From positions 310,001 to 374,000 of the forward strand of contig NZ_KE387259.1 in the NCBI RefSeq assembly GCF_000430805.1: a DNA stretch of 64,000 nt, written 5' to 3'. Both the position numbers and the translations under genes were made by a program. Below, piece by piece: positions 48,299 to 56,541 of this stretch. The DNA is from Chitinilyticum aquatile DSM 21506 (GTDB lineage Bacteria > Pseudomonadota > Gammaproteobacteria > Burkholderiales > Chitinibacteraceae). Under the pieces are notes generated by a model. That model saw nothing but the letters and a program-made list of their open reading frames with translations, made no database searches and was not told where the DNA came from. Each line of letters begins with the position of its first letter. Positions within the stretch are counted from its first letter, which is position 1.

Positions 48299-49612
48299 GT
48301 GAATTCCGTCCTGCTTGCCGTCGCACTGATGCTCGGCCTCTCGCTACTGCGTGTCAATGTTGTGATCAGCCTGATTGTCAGTGCTGTTGTCGGCGGCATT
48401 GCCGGCGGGCTGACCATCGGCGCAACGCTCACCGCCTTCCAGAACGGCTTGGGCGGCGGTGCCGGCGTTGCGCTCTCGTATGCCCTGCTGGGCGCGTTCG
48501 CGATGGCACTGGCCGAATCCGGCCTGCCACATGCACTGGCTGACAAACTGGCGGCACTCGTCAAGCGCCAGGGTGCCGGCGCCCGCGTGAAATGGGGCAT
48601 CCTGCTGGCGGTGCTCGCCATGGCAATTGCCTCGCAGAACCTGCTGCCGATCCACATTGCCTTCATCCCGCTGATGCTGCCGCCGCTCTTGTACACGCTG
48701 ACGCTGTTCAAGGTCGATCGCCGCATGATCGCGTGCATCCTGACTTTCGGCCTGATCACGCCCTATATGTGGCTGCCCTTCGGCTTTGGCGAAATCTTTC
48801 TGAAGCAGATCCTGCTGGGCAATATCGAGAAAGCGGGGCTGCAGGTCGCCGGTGTCGATGTGATGCACGCCATGCTGATCCCGGCGCTGGGCATGCTGGT
48901 CGGCCTGCTGCTGGCCGTGTTTGTGGGCTACCGCAAGCCGCGGGACTATGACCTGGGCAAACTCGCTGAAGTCGAGCAGGAAGAGCGTCGTTACACACCA
49001 CGTTCGCTGGCGGTGGCCGGTGCTGCGGTCGTTGCCACCTTTGCGGTGCAGCTGTGGCTGGATTCGATGCTGCTTGGTGCGCTGGCCGGCTTCATCCTGT
49101 GTGTGGCCGGCGGCGCAGTGAACTGGCGCAATGCCGACACCACGTTCACCAGCGGCATGAAGCTGATGGCTACCATCGGCCTGATCATGATTGCCGCCTC
49201 GGGCTTTGCCGAGGTGATGAAGGCGACCGGCGACGTGCAACGGCTGGTGGCGCATTCGGTCGAATTCGTTGGCGGCAGCAAGGGGCTGGGTGCATTCCTG
49301 ATGCTGCTGGTCGGCCTGATCGTCACGCTGGGCATCGGCTCGTCCTTTTCCACCGTCCCCATCATTGCCACGCTCTTCGTTCCACTGGCAATGCAGCTGG
49401 GTTTCTCACCCGTCGCCATCGTCTGCCTCGTCGGCGTTGCCGGCGCACTGGGTGATGCCGGTTCGCCGGCATCCGATTCGACGCTGGGTCCGACTTCCGG
49501 CCTGAATGTCGACGGCCAGCATGACCACATGTGGGATACCGTGGTGCCAACCTTTATCTACTACAACATCCCGCTGCTGGTGTTCGGCTGGATTGCGGCC
49601 ATGATTTTGTAG
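48299..49612 (+). CDS. Na+/H+ antiporter family protein (NhaC type)
   Basis: 437 aa with about eleven helices. The GTG start gives the family N-terminus (VNSVLLAVALMLGLSLLRVNVVISLIVSAVVGG). Conserved GIGSSFSTVPIIATLFVPL and GDAGSPASDSTLGPTSGLN motifs match the NhaC/Arg-Orn antiporter superfamily. An ATG at 48152 would add about 49 residues without family character. Real cargo (Na+, dicarboxylate or amino acid) cannot be told from sequence. Confidence 0.82.
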   Translation: MNSVLLAVALMLGLSLLRVNVVISLIVSAVVGGIAGGLTIGATLTAFQNGLGGGAGVALSYALLGAFAMALAESGLPHALADKLAALVKRQGAGARVKWGILLAVLAMAIASQNLLPIHIAFIPLMLPPLLYTLTLFKVDRRMIACILTFGLITPYMWLPFGFGEIFLKQILLGNIEKAGLQVAGVDVMHAMLIPALGMLVGLLLAVFVGYRKPRDYDLGKLAEVEQEERRYTPRSLAVAGAAVVATFAVQLWLDSMLLGALAGFILCVAGGAVNWRNADTTFTSGMKLMATIGLIMIAASGFAEVMKATGDVQRLVAHSVEFVGGSKGLGAFLMLLVGLIVTLGIGSSFSTVPIIATLFVPLAMQLGFSPVAIVCLVGVAGALGDAGSPASDSTLGPTSGLNVDGQHDHMWDTVVPTFIYYNIPLLVFGWIAAMIL

Positions 49613-49614
49613 CA

Positions 49615-49661
49615 ATTGTAACGTCTGCAACCGTTTAACGAGAATGGCTGGAACCAATACA
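49615..49661. repeat. 47-bp element after the antiporter gene
   Basis: Inner GCAACCGTTTAA and AATGGCTG with a right end CAATACA; the left end has decayed (ATTGTA). It starts three bases after the stop. Confidence 0.6.
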
Positions 49662-49760
49662 TGCATGAAACATGCGCGAAAGCCGCTCCATAATTGTGAG
49701 ATAGATGTTTTCTTCGCGAGAAGCATACTATGCGGAGAAATGGAGGGTGTCTTGGTTTTG

Positions 49761-50286
49761 GGCTGCGTTACACAAATCAAATCAGGGCCAGACTTCCCCT
49801 AGCCCCAGATGGAATTATCCTACGCGCACCGTTTCCGGTATCCCGAGCTGCGTAAAACGGTTCAGCAGTACCGCTCGGCCTTGCAACTCGGCAACCTGAC
49901 GATAAAAAGTCGCGCGACATCACGCGTTCGCCCAGCAGTTTGAAGCACCGCATCTTGGTTTCGACCAAAGTACGTCGATGGTAGCCGCTCCAGTTCTTCC
50001 AGAGAGCGCGCCAGAGATATTTCGTCGCCCGTAATGCCTCATTGCGAACCAATGCGCCGGCGGTGTTTTCTTTCCAGGGCTTACCATTCTTGCGCACAAG
50101 CATGATGGCTTCGGCCTCGCGGCTGGCAATCGCGGCATAGCAGCCCTTAGTGTCATAGGCGCCGTCGCCAACAACAGAAACCAGCATCTCATCGCTCGGA
50201 ATTTGTGCCAGCAGATCAGGCAAGACGAATTGGGCGGCGATGTGGTCAGATCAAGCAGGATGCGTGCCGATTTGTGCAACAAAGCC
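49761..50286 (-). mobile_element. Internally deleted IS5-family (IS1031-like) remnant
   Basis: Both ends carry an IS5-type terminal inverted repeat: GGCTTTGTTGCACAAATC (minus strand, 50269-50286) and GGCTGCGTTACACAAATC (plus strand, 49761-49778). Only 526 bp remain. The transposase N-terminal half is deleted close to the 50286 end. No target duplication is evident. It has inserted into the third gene of the chitinase operon. Confidence 0.85.
49815..50240 (-). pseudogene. IS5-family transposase, C-terminal fragment with frameshift
   Basis: The frame contains VLPDLLAQIPSDEML, GDGAYDTKGCYAAIASR, KNGKPWKENTAGALVRNE and WSGYHRRTLVETKMRCFKLLGERV, the DDE-domain end of IS5 transposases. Near 49903 an extra T in a T run shifts the frame, and the true C-terminus (YRQVAELQGRAVLLNRFTQLG) continues in another frame to a TAA at 49815. 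It cannot make active transposase. Confidence 0.88.
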
Positions 50287-50333
50287 GGCCTCAGGCTCAT
50301 GTCAATCCGCAGGGTAAGCTCGTACTTCTTCAT
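50287..50333 (-). pseudogene. N-terminal stub of a third chitinase-operon gene cut by the IS
   Basis: An ATG at 50333 overlaps the stop of the preceding gene and encodes MKKYELTLRIDMSLRP before the IS end. The remaining gene is not visible on the far side of the IS (49662-49760), so it was probably lost. Product unknown. Confidence 0.55.
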
Positions 50334-50668
50334 GATGATTTCTGACCTTTGCGCAGCAGTGTGACTTGCCCAAGCTTCAACTCCAACAGGCTCAGGCGCT
50401 CCGCTTCAGCAAGCCCGCCCTTTCCTGCGAACTCCACGCGAAAGCACGTATCAGGCAAATCCTCTTCCCGGATCGAGCCCTTGAGCTGGAGCTGCACGTC
50501 ACCAAGCCGCGCGCTCCAGCCAAAGTCGTAATCCTGATTCGCAAGCGGGCGAAAGAAATAGCCGGCCTCTTGCGCACCAAGCATGCCAAACACGGCCAAG
50601 GCGGCATCCTTGAGGCACAAGCCGGGCGCCGGCAAGATCAATTCAACCGTGTGCGCGAGCATCTTCAT
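50330..50668 (-). CDS. Hypothetical protein in the chitinase operon
   Basis: 112 aa, MKMLAHTVELILPAPGLCLKDAALAVFGMLGAQEAGYFFRP.... It is soluble, with alternating strands, and no family is recognised. Its ATG overlaps the chitinase TGA (ATGA), and its own stop overlaps the next ATG, so the three genes were translationally coupled. It may be an accessory or immunity-like partner of the chitinase, but that is speculation. Confidence 0.7.
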   Translation of the reverse strand: MKMLAHTVELILPAPGLCLKDAALAVFGMLGAQEAGYFFRPLANQDYDFGWSARLGDVQLQLKGSIREEDLPDTCFRVEFAGKGGLAEAERLSLLELKLGQVTLLRKGQKSS

Positions 50669-51735
50669 CCTTGGCCGGCCATCCCCTTAACCAGCGTATC
50701 CAGCAACTCGCCGGTAGCGTCCTCCATCAGCTCCCAGAAAAACACGCCAGCCAGCCCTCGTGCATGGGCGTAGCGGCATTTCCAGACCAGTGATTCGGGG
50801 TCGTCGTAGGTGATGTAATGCTCGCCGTCGAACAGCCACGGCGCCTTGGCGTTGTCATCCCAGTAGCGGGTATAACGACCGGAGGGAATAAGTTCGGAGG
50901 CTATCGAGGTATACGAGTGGGTGGTATTGGATTTGGGCGTGCCCGGCTGGCCGTGCCCGCCGTTGACATTGACTACCCCGTGCAGGCCTCGACCGTAAAA
51001 GGCGGCTCCCAGTACCATCTTTTCGACCGGCACGCCGGCTCTGGCAAACAATTCGATGCCGTCTGCCGCACACCAGCCCTTGGGGTCGCGCGGTGTGGCG
51101 AAGAGCGCGGTGTGATGGCCGGCCTTCACGGCCCAGCCGTTGTAGAGGTCGTAGCTCATCATGTTGACGAGATCGAGCTCCGCCGCCACGGCGGCCATTT
51201 CCACGCCATCGAGATAGAACTGCTCGATACCCACTGCGGCGGTCAGCAGATACGGCTCTGTACGCCCTTCGCGCACGGCGAGCGCCTGCATTTCGCTGCG
51301 CACGGCGCGCAGCATCAGCGTGAAATTCTGCTTGTCTTCCGGGCGGGCCTTGATGCTGGCCATGTCGTTGGACGGGTATTCCCAGTCCATGTCGATGCCG
51401 TCGAAACCACGTTCATGCATGAATGCCACCGCCGATCTGGCGAAGCGGGCGCGGCTTTCATCGGTCAGGGCGGCGTCGGAAAAGCCGTCTGCACTCCAGC
51501 CGCCCACCGAGATCAGCGTTTTCAGTGCCCGATTGCGTGCCTTGAGCTGGGGCAGTTCGGCACAGAGGGCGTTGCGGCGGGCCACATCGCCCGGCTCGTG
51601 CTCGGCAAACACCACATCTCCATCCTGTACCTGCGCAAAGGCAAAGCAGAGATGAGTCAGTTTTTCAGCGGGAATGTCGGCGACATTCCCGATGCGGTTG
51701 CTGGCGACATACGCCAGCAGGATGGGCTTGCTCAT
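50665..51735 (-). CDS. GH18 chitinase-like glycoside hydrolase
   Basis: 356 aa single GH18 barrel. The catalytic motif DGIDMDWEYP (DxxDxDxE) is complete, SVGGWS is present in strand 3, and MSYDLYNGW and WDDNAKAPW lie later in the barrel. No signal peptide or chitin-binding domain is visible, which is unusual for a secreted chitinase. It is the first gene of a coupled three-gene operon whose last gene is destroyed by an IS remnant. Codons 274-289 carry an antisense 47-bp element. Confidence 0.9.
   Translation of the reverse strand: MSKPILLAYVASNRIGNVADIPAEKLTHLCFAFAQVQDGDVVFAEHEPGDVARRNALCAELPQLKARNRALKTLISVGGWSADGFSDAALTDESRARFARSAVAFMHERGFDGIDMDWEYPSNDMASIKARPEDKQNFTLMLRAVRSEMQALAVREGRTEPYLLTAAVGIEQFYLDGVEMAAVAAELDLVNMMSYDLYNGWAVKAGHHTALFATPRDPKGWCAADGIELFARAGVPVEKMVLGAAFYGRGLHGVVNVNGGHGQPGTPKSNTTHSYTSIASELIPSGRYTRYWDDNAKAPWLFDGEHYITYDDPESLVWKCRYAHARGLAGVFFWELMEDATGELLDTLVKGMAGQG
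50869..50915. repeat. 47-bp GGTATA-ATACG element inside the chitinase gene
   Basis: GGTATAA left end, GTATACG right end at 47 bp. Codons include ATA, CTT, ATT and CGT. The protein segment ending GRYTRYWDD is conserved, with no indel. Confidence 0.6.
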
Positions 51736-51841
51736 GCCATTTCCTTCGGTGCGGGCAAAAGCTCATGCTAATCGCTGCCCTGCCGGGAGCAAAGCAGCTT
51801 TTTCACACCGGGAACAATCGAGCAAGCGCGGAAAAGTTTTC

Positions 51842-52192
51842 TTACAGCGCCGCCACAACCGTCATTTCGACCTTGTAGCGCGGGTCGGCCAGCCTGGCCT
51901 CGACGGTGGCACGAGCCGGTGGATGGCCATGCGCCACCCATTCAGCCCAGACTTCGTTCATGGCGTCGTAGTCAGCCATGTCTGCCAGGTAGATGGTCGT
52001 AGTGAGAATCTTGCTCTTGTCCGAGCCAACCTGGTGCAGCAGGCGGTCGATAAAGCCCAGGACTTCACGAGTCTGCTGCCGGGCATCTCCGCTGAGATCT
52101 TCGGCGATCTGGCCGGCCAGGTAGACAGTGTTGTTGTGGACGACGATTTCACACAGGCGCGGGCCGACGTGGTAACGCTGGATCGAGGACAT
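51842..52192 (-). CDS. RidA-family protein
   Basis: 116 aa of the YjgF/YER057c/UK114 family: VHNNTVYLAGQIAED, LGFIDRLLHQVGSDKSKILTTTIYLADMADYDAMNEVWAEWV, and the catalytic Arg in PARATVEARLADP. RidA hydrolyses reactive imines and enamines. It stands alone with short gaps to both neighbours. Confidence 0.92.
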   Translation of the reverse strand: MSSIQRYHVGPRLCEIVVHNNTVYLAGQIAEDLSGDARQQTREVLGFIDRLLHQVGSDKSKILTTTIYLADMADYDAMNEVWAEWVAHGHPPARATVEARLADPRYKVEMTVVAAL

Positions 52193-52278
52193 GAACGCTC
52201 TCCGGATGAATGGAATGACAGAAACCTGAACGACAGAAGCGGGCCGCAGCCCGCTTCTGCACCGATGTATTCAGTGTA

Positions 52279-53475
52279 TCAAACGGCAGCAATGCTACGC
52301 AGCCGATGTGCAAATTCCTGCAGGGCCTGGATACCGCTGGCTTCGGCGCGCGTGCACCAGTCCTGCAAGTGCTGCACCAGTTCCTTGCGGCTAAGACTGG
52401 AACGCTCCCACAGGCGGCACAGCTCCTGCCGCATCGTATACACCTGTGCCAGCACCTGCGACTGCGCCAGCAATGCGGCCAGCCGGTCGCGTTCGGCAGG
52501 CGGGGTATCCTTCGCGTCCTGTTTCAGCCAGACCTTCATGCTGCGCCAGTTCCATTGCGGCAGCCGCGCCGTTCCACCGAGGCGCTCCAGCTCGGCCTCG
52601 ACCGTGGCACGCACGCTGCGGGCATAATTGGCGGCGATGGCGTAGCGGTTGGCGACAATGGCGGCCAGTGCCTGCTCGTCAAGCTGTACCCGTGTTTCAG
52701 CCAGCCTGAGCTGCGGTGAAACACGGCGCACCTTTGCCAGATGCAGCATTTCCATGATGCGGATATACATCCAGCCGATATCGAACTCGAACCACTTGTA
52801 GGACAGGCGTGCGGATGTACCGAAGGTGTGATGGTTGTTGTGCAGCTCTTCCCCGCCGATCAGGATGCCCCAGGGGACGAGATTGGTGGCGGCATCTTCG
52901 TTCTCGAAATTGCGGTAACCCCAGTAATGTCCGACACCATTGATGACGCCGGCGGCAAAAAAGGGAATCCACACCATCTGCACGGCCCAGATCCAGATGC
53001 CGTTGGTCCCGAACAGCGCGAAGTCGATCAGGAACATCAGAGTCGGCCCCCAGCTGCTGTGCGGGGTGTACAGATGCCGTTCGATCCAGTCAGCGGGAGT
53101 GCCGTGACCGTACTTTTCCAGGGTCTCGGCATTCTTCGACTCAGTACGGTATAGCTCTGCTCCCTGCCACAGCACTTTCTTCAGCCCCAATACCTGGGGA
53201 GAGTGCGGGTCTTCGGCCGTCTCGCAGCGCGCATGATGCTTGCGATGGATGGCAGCCCATTCCTTCGTGACCATACCGGTGGTCAGCCACAGCCAGAACC
53301 GGAAAAAATGACTGACAAGCGGGTGGAGATCCAGCGCGCGGTGCGCCTGGTGCCGGTGCAGGAAAATCGTGACGCCGGCAATGGTGATGTGGGTTAGCGT
53401 CAGCGCGACCAGCACATAACCCCACCAGGGCAGATCGACGGCCCCCGTCAGAATGGCAAGCAGAACCTCTTCCAT
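52279..53475 (-). CDS. Membrane fatty-acid (acyl-CoA/acyl-lipid) desaturase
   Basis: 398 aa. The three histidine boxes of the delta-9 type are present: HRHQAHR, HRKHH and HNNHH, with DPHSPQVLGLKKVLWQGAEL between them and four hydrophobic helices. The C-terminal 150 residues are helical and charged, longer than usual. The ATG at 53475 gives the membrane start MEEVLLAILTGAVDLPWWGYVLV. Codons 94-110 carry an antisense 47-bp element. Confidence 0.9.
   Translation of the reverse strand: MEEVLLAILTGAVDLPWWGYVLVALTLTHITIAGVTIFLHRHQAHRALDLHPLVSHFFRFWLWLTTGMVTKEWAAIHRKHHARCETAEDPHSPQVLGLKKVLWQGAELYRTESKNAETLEKYGHGTPADWIERHLYTPHSSWGPTLMFLIDFALFGTNGIWIWAVQMVWIPFFAAGVINGVGHYWGYRNFENEDAATNLVPWGILIGGEELHNNHHTFGTSARLSYKWFEFDIGWMYIRIMEMLHLAKVRRVSPQLRLAETRVQLDEQALAAIVANRYAIAANYARSVRATVEAELERLGGTARLPQWNWRSMKVWLKQDAKDTPPAERDRLAALLAQSQVLAQVYTMRQELCRLWERSSLSRKELVQHLQDWCTRAEASGIQALQEFAHRLRSIAAV
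53148..53194. repeat. 47-bp GGTATA-ATACC element inside the desaturase gene
   Basis: Exact GGTATAG and CAATACC ends at 47 bp with inner CCACAGC. The gene strand reads GTA TTG GGG ... GGA GCA GAG CTA TAC, a rare-codon run in a conserved region. Confidence 0.65.
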
Positions 53476-53569
53476 CGCAAAACACCTCCACTGCAGCAAC
53501 AGCCGGCCCACCCCGAATAGGCGGACTGAAATGTAAGTCTAAATCGCAGGGGCCTTGCGCGTACGCTTA

Positions 53570-54886
53570 TTACGCTTGGGGCGCCTCCCGTACATCGGAT
53601 GCCTGGTGCACGTACACATCGCGGCGCGGATATGGAATTTCGATGCCGTGTTCGGCAAACGCTTTCCAGATCGCCATGTTCAGATCGTGCTTGAGTCCCA
53701 GTTGCCCGTTTTCGGGGTCACGCAGGAAGAAACCCAGCGTGAGATTGATGCCGCTGTCGGCAAACGCCGCGACAAAGCCGCCCGGTGCCGGTGTATCGCA
53801 TACGCGAGGATGGGCACTGGCAATATCGGCCAGCAGCTTCGTTGCCAACTCGAGATCGGTGCCATAAGCCACCTGCACCGGCAAGCCTACCCAGATTGAC
53901 TTGTCCGAATACGACTGGTTCACCACCGTCGATGTCACCAGTGTTTCATTCGGAATGAGCGCCTCGGTGCCGTCGGCCGAGCGCAGCACCACGTAGCGCG
54001 AGGTCAGTCCCCGGATAATGCCGGTACGGTTATCCACCTGGATCATGTCACCCAGCTTGACCGAACGGTCCAGCAGGATGATGAAGCCCGACACATAGTT
54101 CGACGCGATTTTCTGCAGGCCAAAACCCAGACCGATACCGATGGCGCCACCGAACACCGACAGCACGGTGAGATCGATTCCCACCAGCGGCAGCGCAACA
54201 ATCACGGCCAGCACCACCAGCGCCGACTGGATGATCTTCACCAGCACCACGCGGACATTCATGTCCAGCGTTTCGCTCTTCATCAGGCGGCGCTCGGTTT
54301 CGCGCCCGATCCACATTGCCACCAGCATGGTCATCGCCACCGAGAACAGGCCGTACAGGATGGTCAGCAGCGAAATGTGCGTCTTGCCCACATTGAAGGC
54401 GAGGCTGTCGAGGTATTCGGTAATTTCCGGCAGGATGCCGACGATGTGCAGCGCGTACAGGCACCAGATCATCAGCGCAATGCGGCGCTCCCAGCGCCGC
54501 ACCCAGAGCGCGTTGTTGAACACATGGCGCAGCACATAGACCAGTACGCGGATATTGGCCATTGCCATCAGCAGGACACTGGCCATGGCCAGTGGCTTGA
54601 ACGGCCCGCTGAGCCATTGCTGCAGCAGCAGTTGCCCCACCTTTACCAGCAAAAAGGCATTGAGCGGAAACCAGACGCGCGCCAGTCCTTCGCGGCCAAA
54701 GCGCAGCGCCGACGAGCCGGTTTCCCCTTGCGCGGCGATCTTGCGCCGCACCTGCCGGCTGATCAGCCAGGCCACCAGCAGCGCCACCGCAATCACGGCA
54801 ACCTGCCACCAGAACAGGGCACTGTTCAGGCCGTGCTGGTGAATATCCGAAATCAGTTCGGCAAGAAGATTGTGCTTTTCGATCAT
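53570..54886 (-). CDS. Mechanosensitive channel of the MscS family
   Basis: 438 aa with five or more N-terminal helices. The pore helix and beta domain read LTVLSVFGGAIGIGLGFGLQKIASNYVSGFIILLDRSVKLGDMIQVDNRTGIIRGLTSRYVVLRSADGTEALIPN, which is MscS-type, and a C-terminal alpha/beta domain follows. It protects against hypo-osmotic shock or moves small osmolytes. Its ATG overlaps the stop of hldE by four bases. Confidence 0.93.
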   Translation of the reverse strand: MIEKHNLLAELISDIHQHGLNSALFWWQVAVIAVALLVAWLISRQVRRKIAAQGETGSSALRFGREGLARVWFPLNAFLLVKVGQLLLQQWLSGPFKPLAMASVLLMAMANIRVLVYVLRHVFNNALWVRRWERRIALMIWCLYALHIVGILPEITEYLDSLAFNVGKTHISLLTILYGLFSVAMTMLVAMWIGRETERRLMKSETLDMNVRVVLVKIIQSALVVLAVIVALPLVGIDLTVLSVFGGAIGIGLGFGLQKIASNYVSGFIILLDRSVKLGDMIQVDNRTGIIRGLTSRYVVLRSADGTEALIPNETLVTSTVVNQSYSDKSIWVGLPVQVAYGTDLELATKLLADIASAHPRVCDTPAPGGFVAAFADSGINLTLGFFLRDPENGQLGLKHDLNMAIWKAFAEHGIEIPYPRRDVYVHQASDVREAPQA

Positions 54887-55377
54887 GAGCTTGTACGGAT
54901 CTTGTTCAGGGTTTGCGTGGTTGAAGTCTGATGCAGGAAAGGAATCGAATGAACTTGCCCGCCCCAGCCCAGCACCTCGCTGCTGCCGACAATACGGTCG
55001 ATTGTCCAGTCACCGCCTTTCACCAGAATGTCAGGTTTGATCTGCATGATCAGCTCATACGGCGTGTCCTCGTCAAACCAGGTCACCAGATCGACCGAAG
55101 CCAGCGCGGCCAGAACTGCCGCGCGCATTTCGGTGCTGTTGATCGGGCGGTCATCGCCCTTGCCCAGCCGGCGCACCGACGCATCGGTATTGATCGCCAG
55201 AATCATCGCCGCACCCAGTTCGCGCGCCTGCGCCAGATAGCTGACATGGCCACGGTGCAGGATGTCGAAACAGCCGTTGGTGAACACCAGCGGCCGCGGC
55301 AGGCTGGCGATCCGGCCGGCCAGTTCGGCAGGCGGGCAGATCTTGTTTTCGAAAGCGGGCGCAGGATAGATCATCAT
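54883..55377 (-). CDS. rfaE2: D-glycero-beta-D-manno-heptose 1-phosphate adenylyltransferase (RfaE2)
   Basis: 164 aa nucleotidyltransferase equal to the HldE C-terminal domain. The HxGH motif lies in FTNGCFDILHRGHVSYLAQARELG, with NTDASVRRLGKG, RPINS and PDILVKGGDW. It makes ADP-heptose for lipopolysaccharide, which shows an LPS-bearing organism. The kinase domain (RfaE1) is separate and not in this window. The ATG at 55377 is preferred over an in-frame TTG at 55383. Confidence 0.94.
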   Translation of the reverse strand: MMIYPAPAFENKICPPAELAGRIASLPRPLVFTNGCFDILHRGHVSYLAQARELGAAMILAINTDASVRRLGKGDDRPINSTEMRAAVLAALASVDLVTWFDEDTPYELIMQIKPDILVKGGDWTIDRIVGSSEVLGWGGQVHSIPFLHQTSTTQTLNKIRTSS

Positions 55378-55501
55378 TCTCAACCAGTGGAATCAACAAA
55401 GCCGGAGCTCCATTGTACGGATGTTCCGGCTTATCATTACAGCGGAATTAGACCGGCAGCCCCGGCACTTTGCAACCCGCAATAATCACGGACACACCAC
55501 C

Positions 55502-56260
55502 ATGGCCCGTTTCCAGCTTCTCATCATCGGTGATGAAATCCTCAGCGGCCGACGCAGCGACCGGCACTTCGCTGCCGCGCAGTCGCGCCTTCACCAGCAC
55601 GGCCACACCATCGCCAGCGCACACTACCTGCCAGACCAGCCGCAGGAACTGATCGCCACCTTCCGCCGCACGCTGGCGGCGAACGCCAATGTCATTTCCT
55701 TCGGCGGCATCGGCGCCACGCCGGACGACCACACCAGGCAGGCGCTGGCCATGGCAGCCGACGTGCCGCTGGAGCAGCACGGGGAGGCTGCACGACTGAT
55801 CCATGAGCGCTTCGGCGCGGCGGCCCTGCCCTATCGCATCCACATGGCTGACTTTCCGGCCGGCAGCAGCCTGATTCCCAACCCGGTGAACCAGGTTGCC
55901 GGCGCCTTCTTCCGCAATCACGCCCTCCTGCCAGGCTTTCCGGAAATGGCCTGGCCGATGCTGGACTGGGTGCTGGAGCAGCATTATGAAGACGGCGTGC
56001 GTGACACCGTACTGTCGCTTATCGTCCCGGATGCCCGCGAAGGCGAACTCGTCGGCCTGATGGACGAGGTGGTGCTGCGCAATCCCGGCATCGCCTTCAG
56101 CAGCCTGCCAAGCTACGGCAACGAACGCCACCCCGGCCCGCACATCGAATTCAGCGTAACAGGCAGCCCGGAAGCTGCCGCCAAGGCCATGAATGAACTG
56201 CAGGAGGGTTTAGCCAGGCTGCAGCACGTCTGGCAGACCTCGTCGCCGCCCGCCGATTGA
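55502..56260 (+). CDS. MoaB/CinA-like molybdopterin-binding domain protein
   Basis: 252 aa. It starts MARFQLLIIGDEILSGRRSDRH and has the family motif ISFGGIGATPDDHTRQAL and NPVNQVAGAFFRNHALLPGFPEM. This is the stand-alone MoCF/CinA N-terminal family (YfaY-like), not a full CinA because the nicotinamide deamidase domain is missing. It is divergent from rfaE2, and a bidirectional terminator lies behind it. Confidence 0.88.
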   Translation: MARFQLLIIGDEILSGRRSDRHFAAAQSRLHQHGHTIASAHYLPDQPQELIATFRRTLAANANVISFGGIGATPDDHTRQALAMAADVPLEQHGEAARLIHERFGAAALPYRIHMADFPAGSSLIPNPVNQVAGAFFRNHALLPGFPEMAWPMLDWVLEQHYEDGVRDTVLSLIVPDAREGELVGLMDEVVLRNPGIAFSSLPSYGNERHPGPHIEFSVTGSPEAAAKAMNELQEGLARLQHVWQTSSPPAD

Positions 56261-56282
56261 TTGCGGGCGCAACGCGCAAGAA

Positions 56283-56310
56283 AAAAGCCAGACCGCGAGG
56301 TCTGGCTTTT
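56283..56310. terminator. Bidirectional terminator between the MoaB-like gene and tRNA-Gly
   Basis: A 12-bp stem AAAAGCCAGACC/GGTCTGGCTTTT with a GCGA loop. It serves both the plus-strand gene and the minus-strand tRNA. Confidence 0.92.
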
Positions 56311-56316
56311 GCATTC

Positions 56317-56390
56317 TGGAGCGGGCGATGGGAATCGAACCCACGGCATCAGCTTGGGAAGCTGAGGTATTACCATTATACGACGCCCGC
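56317..56390 (-). tRNA. tRNA-Gly (CCC)
   Basis: 74 nt with encoded CCA. The acceptor stem is GCGGGCG/CGCCCGC, the anticodon loop TTCCCAA gives CCC, and the T arm is GTGGGTTCGATTCCCAT. Single copy in the window. Confidence 0.95.
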
Positions 56391-56476
56391 AGAGGCAGCG
56401 ATTCTAACACAGGAATGCCGGGAATGCGCAAGGCCGGCATGGCAAATGCACGCGCCCTCAGCCAGATACACCTTAA

Positions 56477-56523
56477 CCCATATCGTCATAGCCCTTATTT
56501 ATCAATGGTTTTCAGCCCATACC
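56477..56523. repeat. 47-bp element between tRNA-Gly and the alcohol dehydrogenase gene
   Basis: Inner CATAGCCCTT and AATGGTT with right end CCATACC(C). The left end CCCATATC keeps only the ATAT core. Confidence 0.6.
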
Positions 56524-56541
56524 CCGACACAATCCGGGCAA

